Of a stretch of DNA of 34,404 nt, positions 7,847 through 15,894 are shown piece by piece. The stretch comes from an uncultured Erysipelotrichaceae bacterium (GTDB taxonomy: Bacteria > Bacillota_I > Bacilli_A > RF39 > UBA660), in contig CAOJRP010000016.1 of the NCBI GenBank assembly GCA_948442015.1, forward strand, positions 1 to 34,404, read 5' to 3'. The notes beneath the pieces were generated by a model. It saw only the letters and a list, made by a program, of their open reading frames with translations, did not search any database and was not told where the DNA came from. The translations under genes and the position numbers were made by a program. Positions within the stretch are counted from its first letter, which is position 1, and each line of letters begins with the position of its first letter.

Positions 7847-8589
7847 AGTTCATCTTCCATTTCTATTAAATATTTCCAATATCTTTTGGGCATAAAATTC
7901 ATTCGACATCTATCATTTTTTCGTTCTTTAATACCAATCGTTTTATAAAATAGTTGCCACATTTCTTTTATTTCTTTCTCTTCATTACTAATTGTAAAAT
8001 CTTCTAGTTTAAAATTTTCTTCTGGGATAATATAAAAATTCTTCTTATCATAAACACTAAATAATTTTCTTTGCACATCTTTAATAATCCAATATTCATT
8101 TTTTAGTCTTTTTTCAAAATGCTTTGATACTAATTCTAAAATATTATTTACAGGTTCTATCTCGGCATATAAAATGTTATTATTAATTTCCTTAAATCTT
8201 GTAAAGCCTTTCATTTTATGAGTTTCATGACTTACATATTCGGCTATTCTTAGTGTTTCATGAACACATTTTAAATTCCGCATATAAGTTATTTTCTTCC
8301 GATATTTAATAGCATTTAAAATAAAGTAGTAGATAATTAATTCTTTAAATTCATTAGTAGACAAATAAACATAATAGACACACCTAAAAGCATAATACCC
8401 AAATTGTTCTATAATATTATTAATATCTTCTTCCTTACTTTTTAAACAAAAGAAAATACATTCTTCAAATAAATTAGGATTATAACTTACATCTTTGATG
8501 TTTGAAGGCTTAATATTGTTTTTTAAAAGATAAAATATTAAACTAATTAGTTCATTAAAACTATCATTATATAGATAAACATTATTCAT
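7843..8589 (-). CDS. DUF4130 DNA-metabolism protein (radical SAM partner)
   Basis: A 248-residue protein of the family called 'probable DNA metabolism protein' (TIGR03915, DUF4130), which is found next to a dedicated radical SAM protein and in other species is fused or linked to uracil-DNA glycosylase. Typical signatures are seen: HKMKGFTRFKEI followed by ILYAEIEP, WIIKDVQRKLFSVYD around 165-180, and the C-terminal IKERKNDR-x5-FMPKRYWKYL. No UDG domain is attached here. The start overlaps the end of the radical SAM gene by 8 bases, and its stop overlaps the chaperonin start. The biochemical reaction is not known for the family as far as I know. Confidence 0.88.
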   Translation of the reverse strand: MNNVYLYNDSFNELISLIFYLLKNNIKPSNIKDVSYNPNLFEECIFFCLKSKEEDINNIIEQFGYYAFRCVYYVYLSTNEFKELIIYYFILNAIKYRKKITYMRNLKCVHETLRIAEYVSHETHKMKGFTRFKEINNNILYAEIEPVNNILELVSKHFEKRLKNEYWIIKDVQRKLFSVYDKKNFYIIPEENFKLEDFTISNEEKEIKEMWQLFYKTIGIKERKNDRCRMNFMPKRYWKYLIEMEDEL

Positions 8590-9796
8590 TAAATAAACCC
8601 AACTGTTCTATTTTATTGTTTTCTATGCTTTTATCTTCTAAAACGATATTTGCTTCAATAAAATCTTTCTTAAAGTAACTCGAATTCATAAAATATTTGC
8701 CATTACAAGTTATAAAGTACTTAGCTCTTTTTAAAACAACACCTAATTTTTTTAAATCATTAAATGTAATCGTAAAATTTCTTCTAGCTTGCAAAATTCT
8801 TTTAGCTGATTTTACTCCGATACCAGGAATTTTAAGTAAGTCATAATAAGAACACTTATTGATTTCTTTAGGGAAAAATTCGATATTTCTTAATGCCCAA
8901 TCGGTTTTCGGGTCGACTAGAATATTGAAATTAGGATTATTTTCATTTAGTAAATCATTTACTTTAAAGTTATAATATCTAAGTAACCAGTCCGCTTGAT
9001 AAAGGCGGTTTTCGCGGACTAGGGGCGGTTTCTCTAAAGTAGGCAATAAATTATCTTTATTAACAGGAATATAAGCTGAGTAAAAAACTCTTTTTAATTT
9101 GTAATTATCATACATTGAAGAACTTTTTGAGATAATTTCTAAATCACTTTCTTTTGTTGCTCCAACTATCATTTGGGTACTTTGACCAGCTGGGACAAAC
9201 TTTCTATTTTGATTTTCTTTAACATAAGACATAATTTTATCAACTTTGTTTGAATCTTTATTTGGAGCCAGTAACTTTAAACCATTTTCTGTAGGTAACT
9301 CTATATTAGCACTTAATCTATCTACTGAGGAACCTAACTTCTTCAATAAAATTTCACTTGCTCCGGGAATTGCTTTTGCATGGATATAACCACCGAAATG
9401 GTATTTGTTTCGAAGTAAAGTTATTGTTTTTATCATTAGTTCCATTGTGTAATCAGGACTTTTAATAATTCCCGAACTTAAAAATAATCCTTCAATATAA
9501 TTTCTTCGATAAAAATTTATCGTAATTTCACAAATTTCTTCGGGAGTAAAAATTGCTCTTTTGATATTATTACTTTTTCTATTTAAACAATACTTACAAT
9601 CAAAAATACAACAATTAGTCATTAAAATTTTTAAAAGAGAAATACATCTGCCGTCAGTTGCAAAAGAGTGGCAAATACCGGCAATTGCTGTATTACCTAA
9701 ACCATTTTTGCTTGTTCTATTACTGCCACTAGAAGAGCAAGATGCATCATATTTTGCACTATCAGCTAAAATTTTTAATTTTTCTTTTAGTTCCAT
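8582..9796 (-). CDS. Putative DNA modification/repair radical SAM protein
   Basis: Radical SAM enzyme of the TIGR03916 type ('rSAM_link_UDG'), predicted to act in DNA modification or repair. Cys63-x3-Cys67-x2-Cys70 (CIFDCKYC) is the [4Fe-4S]/SAM site, preceded by the family's TDGRCISLLKILMTN segment. The C-terminus has a helix-hairpin-helix DNA-binding motif (LLKIPGIGVKSAKRIL). The frame is open to 9841, but the ATG at 9796 has GGTGG at good spacing, and the longer start would lie upstream of the predicted promoter, so I use 9796 (404 residues). It is the first gene of an overlapping operon with the DUF4130 protein and the GroEL-like protein. The target lesion or base is unknown. Confidence 0.92.
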   Translation of the reverse strand: MELKEKLKILADSAKYDASCSSSGSNRTSKNGLGNTAIAGICHSFATDGRCISLLKILMTNCCIFDCKYCLNRKSNNIKRAIFTPEEICEITINFYRRNYIEGLFLSSGIIKSPDYTMELMIKTITLLRNKYHFGGYIHAKAIPGASEILLKKLGSSVDRLSANIELPTENGLKLLAPNKDSNKVDKIMSYVKENQNRKFVPAGQSTQMIVGATKESDLEIISKSSSMYDNYKLKRVFYSAYIPVNKDNLLPTLEKPPLVRENRLYQADWLLRYYNFKVNDLLNENNPNFNILVDPKTDWALRNIEFFPKEINKCSYYDLLKIPGIGVKSAKRILQARRNFTITFNDLKKLGVVLKRAKYFITCNGKYFMNSSYFKKDFIEANIVLEDKSIENNKIEQLGLFNE

Positions 9797-9812
9797 AAGT
9801 ACCACCATTAAT

Positions 9813-9841
9813 AGTATAAACCAATAATGTAAAAAATACAA
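9813..9841 (-). promoter_or_regulatory. Promoter of the radical SAM operon
   Basis: On the minus strand TTGTAT (9836-9841), a 17-base spacer and TATACT (9813-9818) precede the start codon. The predicted start near 9806 leaves a leader of only about 10 bases, which holds the GGTGG ribosome site. Confidence 0.5.
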
Positions 9842-9929
9842 TCATTTGTTTGACTTTGCTAAAAACTTCCAAAATCAAAACTTTAAAAATAGGGTATTTG
9901 CAAGACACTTAATAGCAAGACTTATTATT

Positions 9930-9938
9930 TGCTATAAT
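9930..9938 (+). promoter_or_regulatory. Extended -10 promoter of the 179-residue gene
   Basis: TGC-TATAAT is an extended -10 with a perfect hexamer 57 bases before the start codon. No clear -35 is visible. Confidence 0.5.
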
Positions 9939-9995
9939 ATTTTCGAAGTAAAAAAGGCGTAAATTTCGTTAGATGTAAAAGGAGAAGTAAAAACA

Positions 9996-10535
9996 ATGTT
10001 GAAAGGGATAGTATATCATGGGAGCATGGAAGATAATATAGAAATTTTAACTCCTCAAATAGGAACTCATCGAAAAAAATGTGTCTATGCGACTAGAAAT
10101 AAATGTGTTTCTTTGTTATTTGCGAATCGTGGCAACAAAGATTTAGATACGATGATTGGAACTATTAATGGTAAACTTATTGTTGTTGAAAGAAGAGAAG
10201 GAGTTTTAAAAGAATTATATGACCATAAAGGATATATTTATGTGCTTGATGATAAGACTTTTTCGCATTATAAATACTTATGGAGTAAAGAATTAATATC
10301 TTTTTCTTCTGTAAAAGTAAAAAATAAAATAGAAGTTCCTAATATTTTAAAGAAGTTAGAAAATGAAGAAGTTAAAAAGCATATTAAAATCTATCGTTAT
10401 CCTGATAGACCATCTAGTGTTCCTCTTGATAATAGTGATTTAATAACAAAGTACAAAATATTTGAAGAAAGAGGCCTTAAAGGCTCAATAGATAAATTGT
10501 TAAGTGTTTATCCAGAATTTAAAGATAGATTATAG
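9996..10535 (+). CDS. Unknown 179-residue protein with YHGS...YAT motifs
   Basis: A soluble protein I cannot assign firmly. The N-terminus IVYHGSMEDNIEILTP followed by CVYATRNKCVSLLFA resembles the first strands of ADP-ribosyltransferase-like folds (YHGS ... VYAT ... A-xx-FA). A catalytic Glu cannot be placed with confidence, so this is only a fold-level suggestion. The rest includes GYIYVLDDKTF, a helical stretch and IYRYPDRPSSVPLDNSDLI, which look like strongly conserved family segments. The ATG has a purine-rich AAAGGAGAAG upstream. It is followed at 45 bases by the frameshifted gene on the same strand, with a TATAAT between them. Confidence 0.65.
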   Translation: MLKGIVYHGSMEDNIEILTPQIGTHRKKCVYATRNKCVSLLFANRGNKDLDTMIGTINGKLIVVERREGVLKELYDHKGYIYVLDDKTFSHYKYLWSKELISFSSVKVKNKIEVPNILKKLENEEVKKHIKIYRYPDRPSSVPLDNSDLITKYKIFEERGLKGSIDKLLSVYPEFKDRL

Positions 10536-10579
10536 TTTAATACCATAAAATATAGTATAATATTTTAAAGGTGGTCGTT

Positions 10580-11052
10580 ATGGGAAATAAAAATATTGCA
10601 ATTATTAATGACAAAAAAAAGAGAAGAAAACTCTTGCCGAAATATTAGGAATGATATCTAATGATAAAAATAGTATTTTAACGGAAGAAGAGGTTATAAG
10701 ACTTGCAGAAATAGGAAATCTTATTAGCCGAGAAAAAAAGATTTCCTTATCCTTTGAAGGATTAAAAACTTTTTTATTAAAAGCCATGAATTATAATGGT
10801 TTTCAATTAGAAGAAGATGAAGAAACACGTTTTAAAGAATTTTTAAGTGTTGTTACTGATGAAGAGATTTTAGCATTATATGATACCTTAGAAAACTATG
10901 ATGCAAAAAATCTAGCAAGTGTTAGTAGCTTTATTGAAAAAAGTGATATAACTAGAACTTTTGGTATGCAACTTAATGAGCAAGGGAATGGTATTTTACC
11001 TACAATTACCGAAGAAAGTCGTAAAAAAGTAGCAAAGAGTTTAATAAGATAA
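10580..11052 (+). CDS. Unknown protein requiring a -1 frameshift
   Basis: Translation should start at the ATG at 10580, which has AGGTGG upstream. That frame stops after 22 codons at 10646-10648. Shifting to the -1 frame at the A AAA AAG heptamer (10615-10621) joins the first 14 residues to the long downstream frame and gives a continuous 157-residue protein (...NDKKK-EKKTLAEILG-MIS...). The ATG at 10651 has no well-spaced ribosome site of its own, but it lies two bases after the TAG stop, so reinitiation is possible. The product is helical and acidic, of unknown function (RLAEIGNLISREKK, then FIEKSDITRTFGMQL). The alternatives are a homopolymer error in the A8 run, a true frameshift mutation, or programmed slippage. 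Confidence 0.6.
10615..10621 (+). other. A AAA AAG slippery heptamer
   Basis: Within an A8 run, the heptamer sits in the correct phase (A_AAA_AAG in the frame of the 10580 start) for tandem -1 slippage, the same heptamer used in E. coli dnaX. A weak 5-bp hairpin, AAGAG/CTCTT (10619-10623 with 10631-10635), overlaps it. No strong downstream pseudoknot or upstream Shine-Dalgarno-like stimulator is evident. Confidence 0.5.
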
Positions 11053-11053
11053 A

Positions 11054-12433
11054 TTAATTATTAAAAAAATTTGCCCAAGCATCTTTTTTCTTAAGTCTTT
11101 CTTGCACATTTTTTATGGTAATACTTTGTGGTTTAATTAAATCTAACTCTTTCCATGAAATAGGACAAGACACAGGAGCATTGTCTTTTAGCCTTATCGA
11201 ATAAGGGCAGACACTAGTTGCTCCTTTTTTATTGCGAAAATAATCAATAAATATTTTGCCCTCTCTTTTTTCTTTACGCATATTAGTTGTGTATTTGGAA
11301 GGGTTATTGCTAACCATTAATTCGGATATATCACTTGCAATCTTTTCTGTTTTATCCCACGAAGTTGTTTTAAGCGGCACAAAAACGTGATAACCTTTAC
11401 CACCACTAGTTTTTAGGTAAGCTTTTAATTTTAATTTATCTAAAACTTTTTTTAAATCTTTTACCCCATCTCGCAATTTTTTTAGACTTAATTTTTCATC
11501 AGGGTCAAAGTCAAAAACTAGTAAATCAGGTTTATTAGAACTATTCTGTTTACAACCCCAAATATGGAATTCATAACTATTCATTTGTACTTCCTCGATT
11601 AAACCTGTTGCATTTTTAATATAGTAATAATCTTTACTTTGATTTTCCTTATCTTTGACTAACTTTTTCCCAATATTTTTACTATCAGTATTTAAATGTT
11701 TCATATAAAAGACTTCACCATTAATTCCATCTGGGCACCTAATTGTACTAATTAAGCGATTCTCTAAAAAAGGAAACATTCTTTTCGCAACTAATTTATA
11801 ATAGTTTATAATATTTTCTTTTGTAATCTTACCCTTAGGAATAATTACTTTGTTAGGATGAGTTATTTCGATATCATCTAAATCTTCTTTTTTTTCATTA
11901 TTGCTTATCTCATCCATTGTTCTGTCTGTTTTAATACTTGTTTTAAACTTTGTAATTTTGACGTTACTTACAAACTCATCTTTTTCTTTAATCAGCAACC
12001 AATTATCATCTTTAAACTTAACTAATGTATAATCGCCTTTAATTCTTTCACCATTAATAGAAAACTTAATTGGACCTTTTTTAAAATCGGGTTTAAAATG
12101 TGGTTCCCAAGTTCCTTTATCCCATAACATTACTGTTCCGCCACCATATTCACCTTTAGGGATTGTTCCTTCAAAATTTCCATAACTTAAAGGATGGTCT
12201 TCAACTTTGACGGCTAGTCTTTTATCTTTTGGGTTAAATGATGGACCTTTAGGGACAGCAAAACTTATAAAAACACCATTGTATTCTAGTCTTAAATCGT
12301 AGTGTTCTCTTCTAGCCATATGATGTTGAATAATATATTTCAGTTTTTTACTCTTTCCACTATTTTTATTTCCATAAGGTTCTTTTGTTTTCTTAAAATC
12401 TCTTTTTTTATTATATTCTTTTAAATCACTCAT
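11054..12433 (-). CDS. ligD: LigD-type 3'-phosphoesterase/polymerase fusion
   Basis: Two of the three LigD domains joined in one protein, for end processing and fill-in during bacterial non-homologous end joining. Residues about 30-170 are the 3'-phosphoesterase (HHMARREHYDLRLEYNG with the His, His, Asp, Arg metal residues, then VEDHPLSYGNFEGTIPKGEY). Residues about 195-455 are the archaeo-eukaryotic primase-type polymerase, with the catalytic DFDPDE, KTSGGKGYHV and the later FIDYFRNKKGATSVCPYS segment. The ligase domain is absent and encoded by the gene just upstream. The ATG at 12433 is placed five bases after GAGGTGA, which itself contains the ligase stop codon; the in-frame GTG at 12442 is less likely. 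It ends one base from the convergent frameshifted gene. Confidence 0.93.
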   Translation of the reverse strand: MSDLKEYNKKRDFKKTKEPYGNKNSGKSKKLKYIIQHHMARREHYDLRLEYNGVFISFAVPKGPSFNPKDKRLAVKVEDHPLSYGNFEGTIPKGEYGGGTVMLWDKGTWEPHFKPDFKKGPIKFSINGERIKGDYTLVKFKDDNWLLIKEKDEFVSNVKITKFKTSIKTDRTMDEISNNEKKEDLDDIEITHPNKVIIPKGKITKENIINYYKLVAKRMFPFLENRLISTIRCPDGINGEVFYMKHLNTDSKNIGKKLVKDKENQSKDYYYIKNATGLIEEVQMNSYEFHIWGCKQNSSNKPDLLVFDFDPDEKLSLKKLRDGVKDLKKVLDKLKLKAYLKTSGGKGYHVFVPLKTTSWDKTEKIASDISELMVSNNPSKYTTNMRKEKREGKIFIDYFRNKKGATSVCPYSIRLKDNAPVSCPISWKELDLIKPQSITIKNVQERLKKKDAWANFFNN

Positions 12434-12438
12434 CTTCT

Positions 12439-13329
12439 TCACCTCAAACTATAATTTTTAAAGATAGGATGTCTTAAATGACCACTTTTAGTTCTTTCCA
12501 AATATTCCACAAAACAAGTAAGAGAAGGCTTAACATAATTAGCTTCTTCTTCTAAGTTGCAAAAACCATTTTTCTCTTTTTTCATTTTTATTAATTTTAA
12601 AGCAATGTCTTGTCTTTTCCCAACACTTACTTTTCCGACGTAATAAAGTTTATTATCTTTATATTCTCCTAAAAGAATAGATAGTGTATTTTCTTTTTCA
12701 ATATATCCTCCAATATAAAATTCATCTCGATTGTTATTTTTTATTTTAATAAACTCATCAGTTCTCGAATTAATGTAATAAAGTCCTTTCTTTTTCTTCG
12801 CCACAATTCCTTCTAAGTTAAGTTTCTTTATCTCTTTAAAAAGGTTAATGCCTTTATTTTCAATGACTTTTGACTTAACAAAATATTCTGTATCTTGATA
12901 TTTATTTAAATGTTTTTTTCTTTCTTCTAATGGAAGTTCTGTTAAATCTTTATTTTCATATAAAATATCAAAAGCCATAAAAGTAACTGGATTATTGTGT
13001 TTTGCTAAATCAATAGAAGTTTTCTTTTTTAAATGACTTCTTTGTTGTAACTTAGCAAAAGAGGGAACTCCTTCATCGGCTAAAATAATTTCCCCATCAA
13101 AAATGACATTATCTTTAACAAGCTTTTTAATACTTTGTAATTCGGGATATAAATAAGTGATATCATGAATATTCCGACTTTGGATTTTTACCTCTTTCGG
13201 ACTTGCAAAAATTAATGCCCTAAAACCATCAAATTTTACTTCAAAAAAATAATCATCACTATCAAAAGGCTTTCTAATTTCTTCTAAAAGCATTGGTTTA
13301 AAATCTCTATTGTTCCACAAATTTTTCAT
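12439..13329 (-). CDS. ligD: Stand-alone LigD-type ATP-dependent DNA ligase
   Basis: A 296-residue ATP-dependent ligase matching the ligase module of LigD. The adenylation motif is EVKFDGFRA (Lys in KxDG near residue 29). Further nucleotidyltransferase motifs are DGEIILAD, FMAFDILY, LEGIVAKKK and the final FIKIKNNNRDEF. A short OB-fold follows (FYIGGYIEKENTLSILLGEY). It should seal breaks held by Ku. It overlaps the Ku gene by 4 bases and ends inside the ribosome site of the phosphoesterase-polymerase gene, so the three are translationally linked. In the better known systems this domain is fused to the polymerase. Confidence 0.94.
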   Translation of the reverse strand: MKNLWNNRDFKPMLLEEIRKPFDSDDYFFEVKFDGFRALIFASPKEVKIQSRNIHDITYLYPELQSIKKLVKDNVIFDGEIILADEGVPSFAKLQQRSHLKKKTSIDLAKHNNPVTFMAFDILYENKDLTELPLEERKKHLNKYQDTEYFVKSKVIENKGINLFKEIKKLNLEGIVAKKKKGLYYINSRTDEFIKIKNNNRDEFYIGGYIEKENTLSILLGEYKDNKLYYVGKVSVGKRQDIALKLIKMKKEKNGFCNLEEEANYVKPSLTCFVEYLERTKSGHLRHPIFKNYSLR

Positions 13330-14072
13330 TTTTTCTTTAAACTCTTTTCTAAAGCAACCATTAAATCAGTAATTTGCTTTTTACTCTTCTTCTTACTTTT
13401 CGTAATTTTTTTACCATCAATTTTATCATCAATCGCCTTTTTGATATTATCTTGATATTCATCTTTGTATTTTTCGGGCTCAAATTTTCCTTTTAAATTG
13501 TCAATTAATTTGATTGCCATGTTAAGTTCTTCTTCGCTGGTATTTGCTTTACTAGTGGAATTACTAATAAATATTTCTTCTTCAAAATAAAGGGTAGTCA
13601 TAATAATTTTAGCTTCAAAAAATCGTAGAATACAATAATAAAACTTTGTTCCAATTACTGTTTTAGCAACAGCTACTAACTTACTTTCCTTTAATGCCTC
13701 ACAAAATAAATTATAAGCTTTACCTTTCCCTTCAGTTTCTAAAATATAACTTTTTTCAAAATACATTGGGTCGACTTCACTCATTGGTACAAAAGAGACA
13801 ATCTCAATTTCTTTGTCTTGTTCAGGTTTTAACTTGTTTAACTCCTCTTTAGTAAAAGTTATATACTTATCATCTTCATATTCATATCCTTTAATGATAT
13901 CTTTTTCTTTTAAATTAACTTTACAATGAGGACAATACTTGACATAACTTATTCTTTCTTGACACTTAGTATGCAACTGATTAAAAGAAGTATCATTATT
14001 TCTAATAATAGTGTTCATAATTATGGGAATATTAACTAAACCAAAAGAAATACTACTATGTATATTGGGCAT
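13326..14072 (-). CDS. ku: Ku DNA end-binding protein
   Basis: Bacterial Ku homodimer subunit that binds broken DNA ends and recruits the LigD proteins. The family signature SISFGLVNIPI is at the N-terminus. There follows a Cys-containing loop (CQERISYVKYCPHC) that could bind zinc, as in several Bacillota Ku proteins, then GYEYEDDKYITFTKEEL and the core FVPMSEVDPMYFEKSYIL. The C-terminus is Lys-rich (KKITKSKKKSKKQ), which usually contacts DNA or ligase. The ATG at 14072 has AGGTGA six bases ahead; the GTG at 14081 is not used. It is the first NHEJ gene of the operon and overlaps the ligase gene by 4 bases. Confidence 0.95.
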   Translation of the reverse strand: MPNIHSSISFGLVNIPIIMNTIIRNNDTSFNQLHTKCQERISYVKYCPHCKVNLKEKDIIKGYEYEDDKYITFTKEELNKLKPEQDKEIEIVSFVPMSEVDPMYFEKSYILETEGKGKAYNLFCEALKESKLVAVAKTVIGTKFYYCILRFFEAKIIMTTLYFEEEIFISNSTSKANTSEEELNMAIKLIDNLKGKFEPEKYKDEYQDNIKKAIDDKIDGKKITKSKKKSKKQITDLMVALEKSLKKK

Positions 14073-14133
14073 TTTAATCACCTAATAGTAGTATTTTCTA
14101 AAAATTAAAATTTTATGTAATAACTATATATCT

Positions 14134-14724
14134 TTATTCCATATTTTTAATATATTGAAAAGTTTCTGTTTTAGTAAATTCTTTAACTGCTTCTGTGTCC
14201 CTTTCATCATGAGCGTCATCTAGAGCATTATATAAAGTTTCATCAAGAGGTGGAGAAACTTGGACTAAATTATCATAATAATAGTAAATATTAGTAATTC
14301 CACCATTAAACTTTCTAGTTGTTTGTTCTTTTATTTTTTTGAAATATCCATCTTCATCATATAAAATCGTTGAGTTCATTAAATTATTACTTCGTGCGCT
14401 ATCAGAAGGATTTAAATCGAATGTTGTGTACTTATTAGGATTATCAACATTTAAATATATTTGAAATCCTAATTCATCTATTGTATTCTGTTCTTGATAT
14501 GATTTGTTATACTCATCAAGTATTTTATGAAAGTCGACATCTTCATGATTATCTCTTACCAATGTAACTAGTATAACGTTGCCTTCAATTTCATCTTCTA
14601 ATCCATTATAGGGTGCAAAATAAATACCTTTAATATTATTATCTTTTCTGAATTGATATGTTAACCTTGCTAGTTCTTGACATAATTTATTTCTTTGTTC
14701 TTCTGTTATTTGTATTGTTTCCAT
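14134..14724 (-). CDS. Unknown 196-residue protein upstream of Ku
   Basis: A soluble acidic protein without a recognised family. The N-terminal helix (ITEEQRNKLCQELARLTYQF) is followed by strands (KGIYFAPYNG, GNVILVTLVRD). Near residue 110 the segment NNLMNSTILYDEDGYFKKI faintly recalls nucleotidyltransferase-like proteins (the 'ILYDxDG' strand), but no GS-x10-DxD metal motif is found, so I do not call it one. The ATG has AGGAGG 14 bases ahead, a long spacing. It lies 61 bases upstream of the Ku gene and may share its transcript. Confidence 0.65.
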   Translation of the reverse strand: METIQITEEQRNKLCQELARLTYQFRKDNNIKGIYFAPYNGLEDEIEGNVILVTLVRDNHEDVDFHKILDEYNKSYQEQNTIDELGFQIYLNVDNPNKYTTFDLNPSDSARSNNLMNSTILYDEDGYFKKIKEQTTRKFNGGITNIYYYYDNLVQVSPPLDETLYNALDDAHDERDTEAVKEFTKTETFQYIKNME

Positions 14725-14777
14725 CTTTTATAAAACCTCCTAATTTTAGAACTAAATATGAAAAAGTTCTTTTTTTT

Positions 14778-14786
14778 ATTATAACA
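14778..14786 (-). promoter_or_regulatory. Extended -10 promoter upstream of the 196-residue gene
   Basis: On the minus strand TGT-TATAAT is a perfect hexamer with an extended -10. The leader downstream can fold a 6-bp hairpin AGAACT/AGTTCT ahead of the ribosome site. It could drive the 196-residue gene and possibly the NHEJ genes. Confidence 0.5.
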
Positions 14787-14811
14787 TCATTTCTTATTAT
14801 TTTAATAAAAA

Positions 14812-15777
14812 TTATTCTGCTTTATCTTTATAAGACTCTAAATTTATATTCCATTTTGGTGGATAAAAATAATCAATCTTACCTTTTTGGATATATTTTT
14901 TCTTTATCTTTGTTCTATTACTTTTTAAATCAGGATATTTAGCACGACAATATTTATCAATTTCACAAAATAAATTTTGACAATCTATATATTGCAATTT
15001 TCTTGTTCCTAATTTTTTAAAGTCAAGACCAAGTCTTTTAAATTCTTCCTCTTGGTGTTCATACATCCACTTTATAACTTCTTCTTTACTCATTTCACCA
15101 ATATCATAAAAACATTTTTTTATACCTCTTATAGAACCTGGTCCAACGACAGTAAATTCTGTTTCAGTAAAATTTGTAACTTCACTATAATTAATATCTG
15201 TAATTAATTGATAAGCCATAAAATTTCCAATTAAGGGATATGCTTTTAAATGGTGAAAGGCTTCTTCCATACTTTTAGAATTTATAATTTTTTCTGGTAA
15301 ATTATCTTCAATAAACATTTTGTGTAATAATGCCAGGTGATTTTCATGTTTTTTATCAAAGCCAAAAGCTTTAGTAGGGCAAGAAATATATGCATCATTA
15401 TATATTTTAATATTATTAAGAGTTGCTTTTTCTAATATTTTTTGACATTTATTAAAATCAAAATTATGAAGTTTTATATCACCCATTTTAGATACTAACA
15501 ATTCCCAAGTACTTTCTTTATTAAATATTTTAAATAGAATGATTCTAAATATCATATCTTCATCGCTATACTTATGACCATTGTAAATTACATTTTTTAT
15601 TAAATATTGAGAAACTCTATCACTCGCTCGATAAGCATTACAGAATTTATATTCTTGTAAAATGGGGTCATCTGTCCACGGTTCTTTCTTTCCATTTAAT
15701 TTATTATAAAATATGTTTTGTCTTTCAAAAGCAAAATACCAATATAAATCATAAACTTCTTGCCTTATTTTTAACAT
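14812..15777 (-). CDS. Putative DNA base hypermodification protein (HMUDK_hel family)
   Basis: A 321-residue protein that matches the helical domain of predicted 5-hydroxymethyl-dU DNA kinases and alpha-glutamyl/putrescinyl-thymine enzymes of phages (HMUDK_hel, PF18723). The family hallmarks run through it: FAFERQNIFYNKL with EPWTDDPILQEYKFCNAYR and ASDRVSQYLI, then LFKIFNKESTW, YPLIGNFMAYQLITDINYS, FTVVGPGSIRGIKKCF and the closing LQYIDCQNLFCEIDKY with YFYPPKW. No separate P-loop kinase domain is present. The ATG at 15777 has AAGGTGG close by. Phage members act in thymine hypermodification; what a chromosomal member does is not established to my knowledge. Its place beside the Ku/LigD operon suggests DNA repair or defence, which is inference. 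Confidence 0.8.
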   Translation of the reverse strand: MLKIRQEVYDLYWYFAFERQNIFYNKLNGKKEPWTDDPILQEYKFCNAYRASDRVSQYLIKNVIYNGHKYSDEDMIFRIILFKIFNKESTWELLVSKMGDIKLHNFDFNKCQKILEKATLNNIKIYNDAYISCPTKAFGFDKKHENHLALLHKMFIEDNLPEKIINSKSMEEAFHHLKAYPLIGNFMAYQLITDINYSEVTNFTETEFTVVGPGSIRGIKKCFYDIGEMSKEEVIKWMYEHQEEEFKRLGLDFKKLGTRKLQYIDCQNLFCEIDKYCRAKYPDLKSNRTKIKKKYIQKGKIDYFYPPKWNINLESYKDKAE

Positions 15778-15807
15778 ATATCCACCTTCTTTTACCAATT
15801 TAAATAT

Positions 15808-15835
15808 AATATATCAAATTTTAAAAAGTTTTCAA
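15808..15835 (-). promoter_or_regulatory. Possible promoter of the base-hypermodification gene
   Basis: On the minus strand TTGAAA (15830-15835), a 16-base spacer and TATATT (15808-15813) stand about 31 bases before the start codon. Confidence 0.4.
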
Positions 15836-15894
15836 ACTAATATGTTTCGTTGTTTATATAAATAGTAGTTTCAGTAGAAATTTCCTATTTGTTT

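Noticed and set aside
9797-9841. Longer N-terminus for the radical SAM protein
   Set aside because: The extra codons lie over the predicted promoter and lack a ribosome site, while the ATG at 9796 has GGTGG at good distance.
12439-12441. TGA read as tryptophan (Mycoplasma code)
   Set aside because: TGA ends the ligase, DUF4130 and addB genes exactly at gene overlaps, and tryptophan is written TGG, so the standard bacterial code applies.
14658-14942. Plus-strand frame with hydrophobic helices
   Set aside because: It overlaps the start of the 196-residue gene and the end of the base-hypermodification gene. The hydrophobicity comes from reading AT-rich antisense, and it has no Shine-Dalgarno site.
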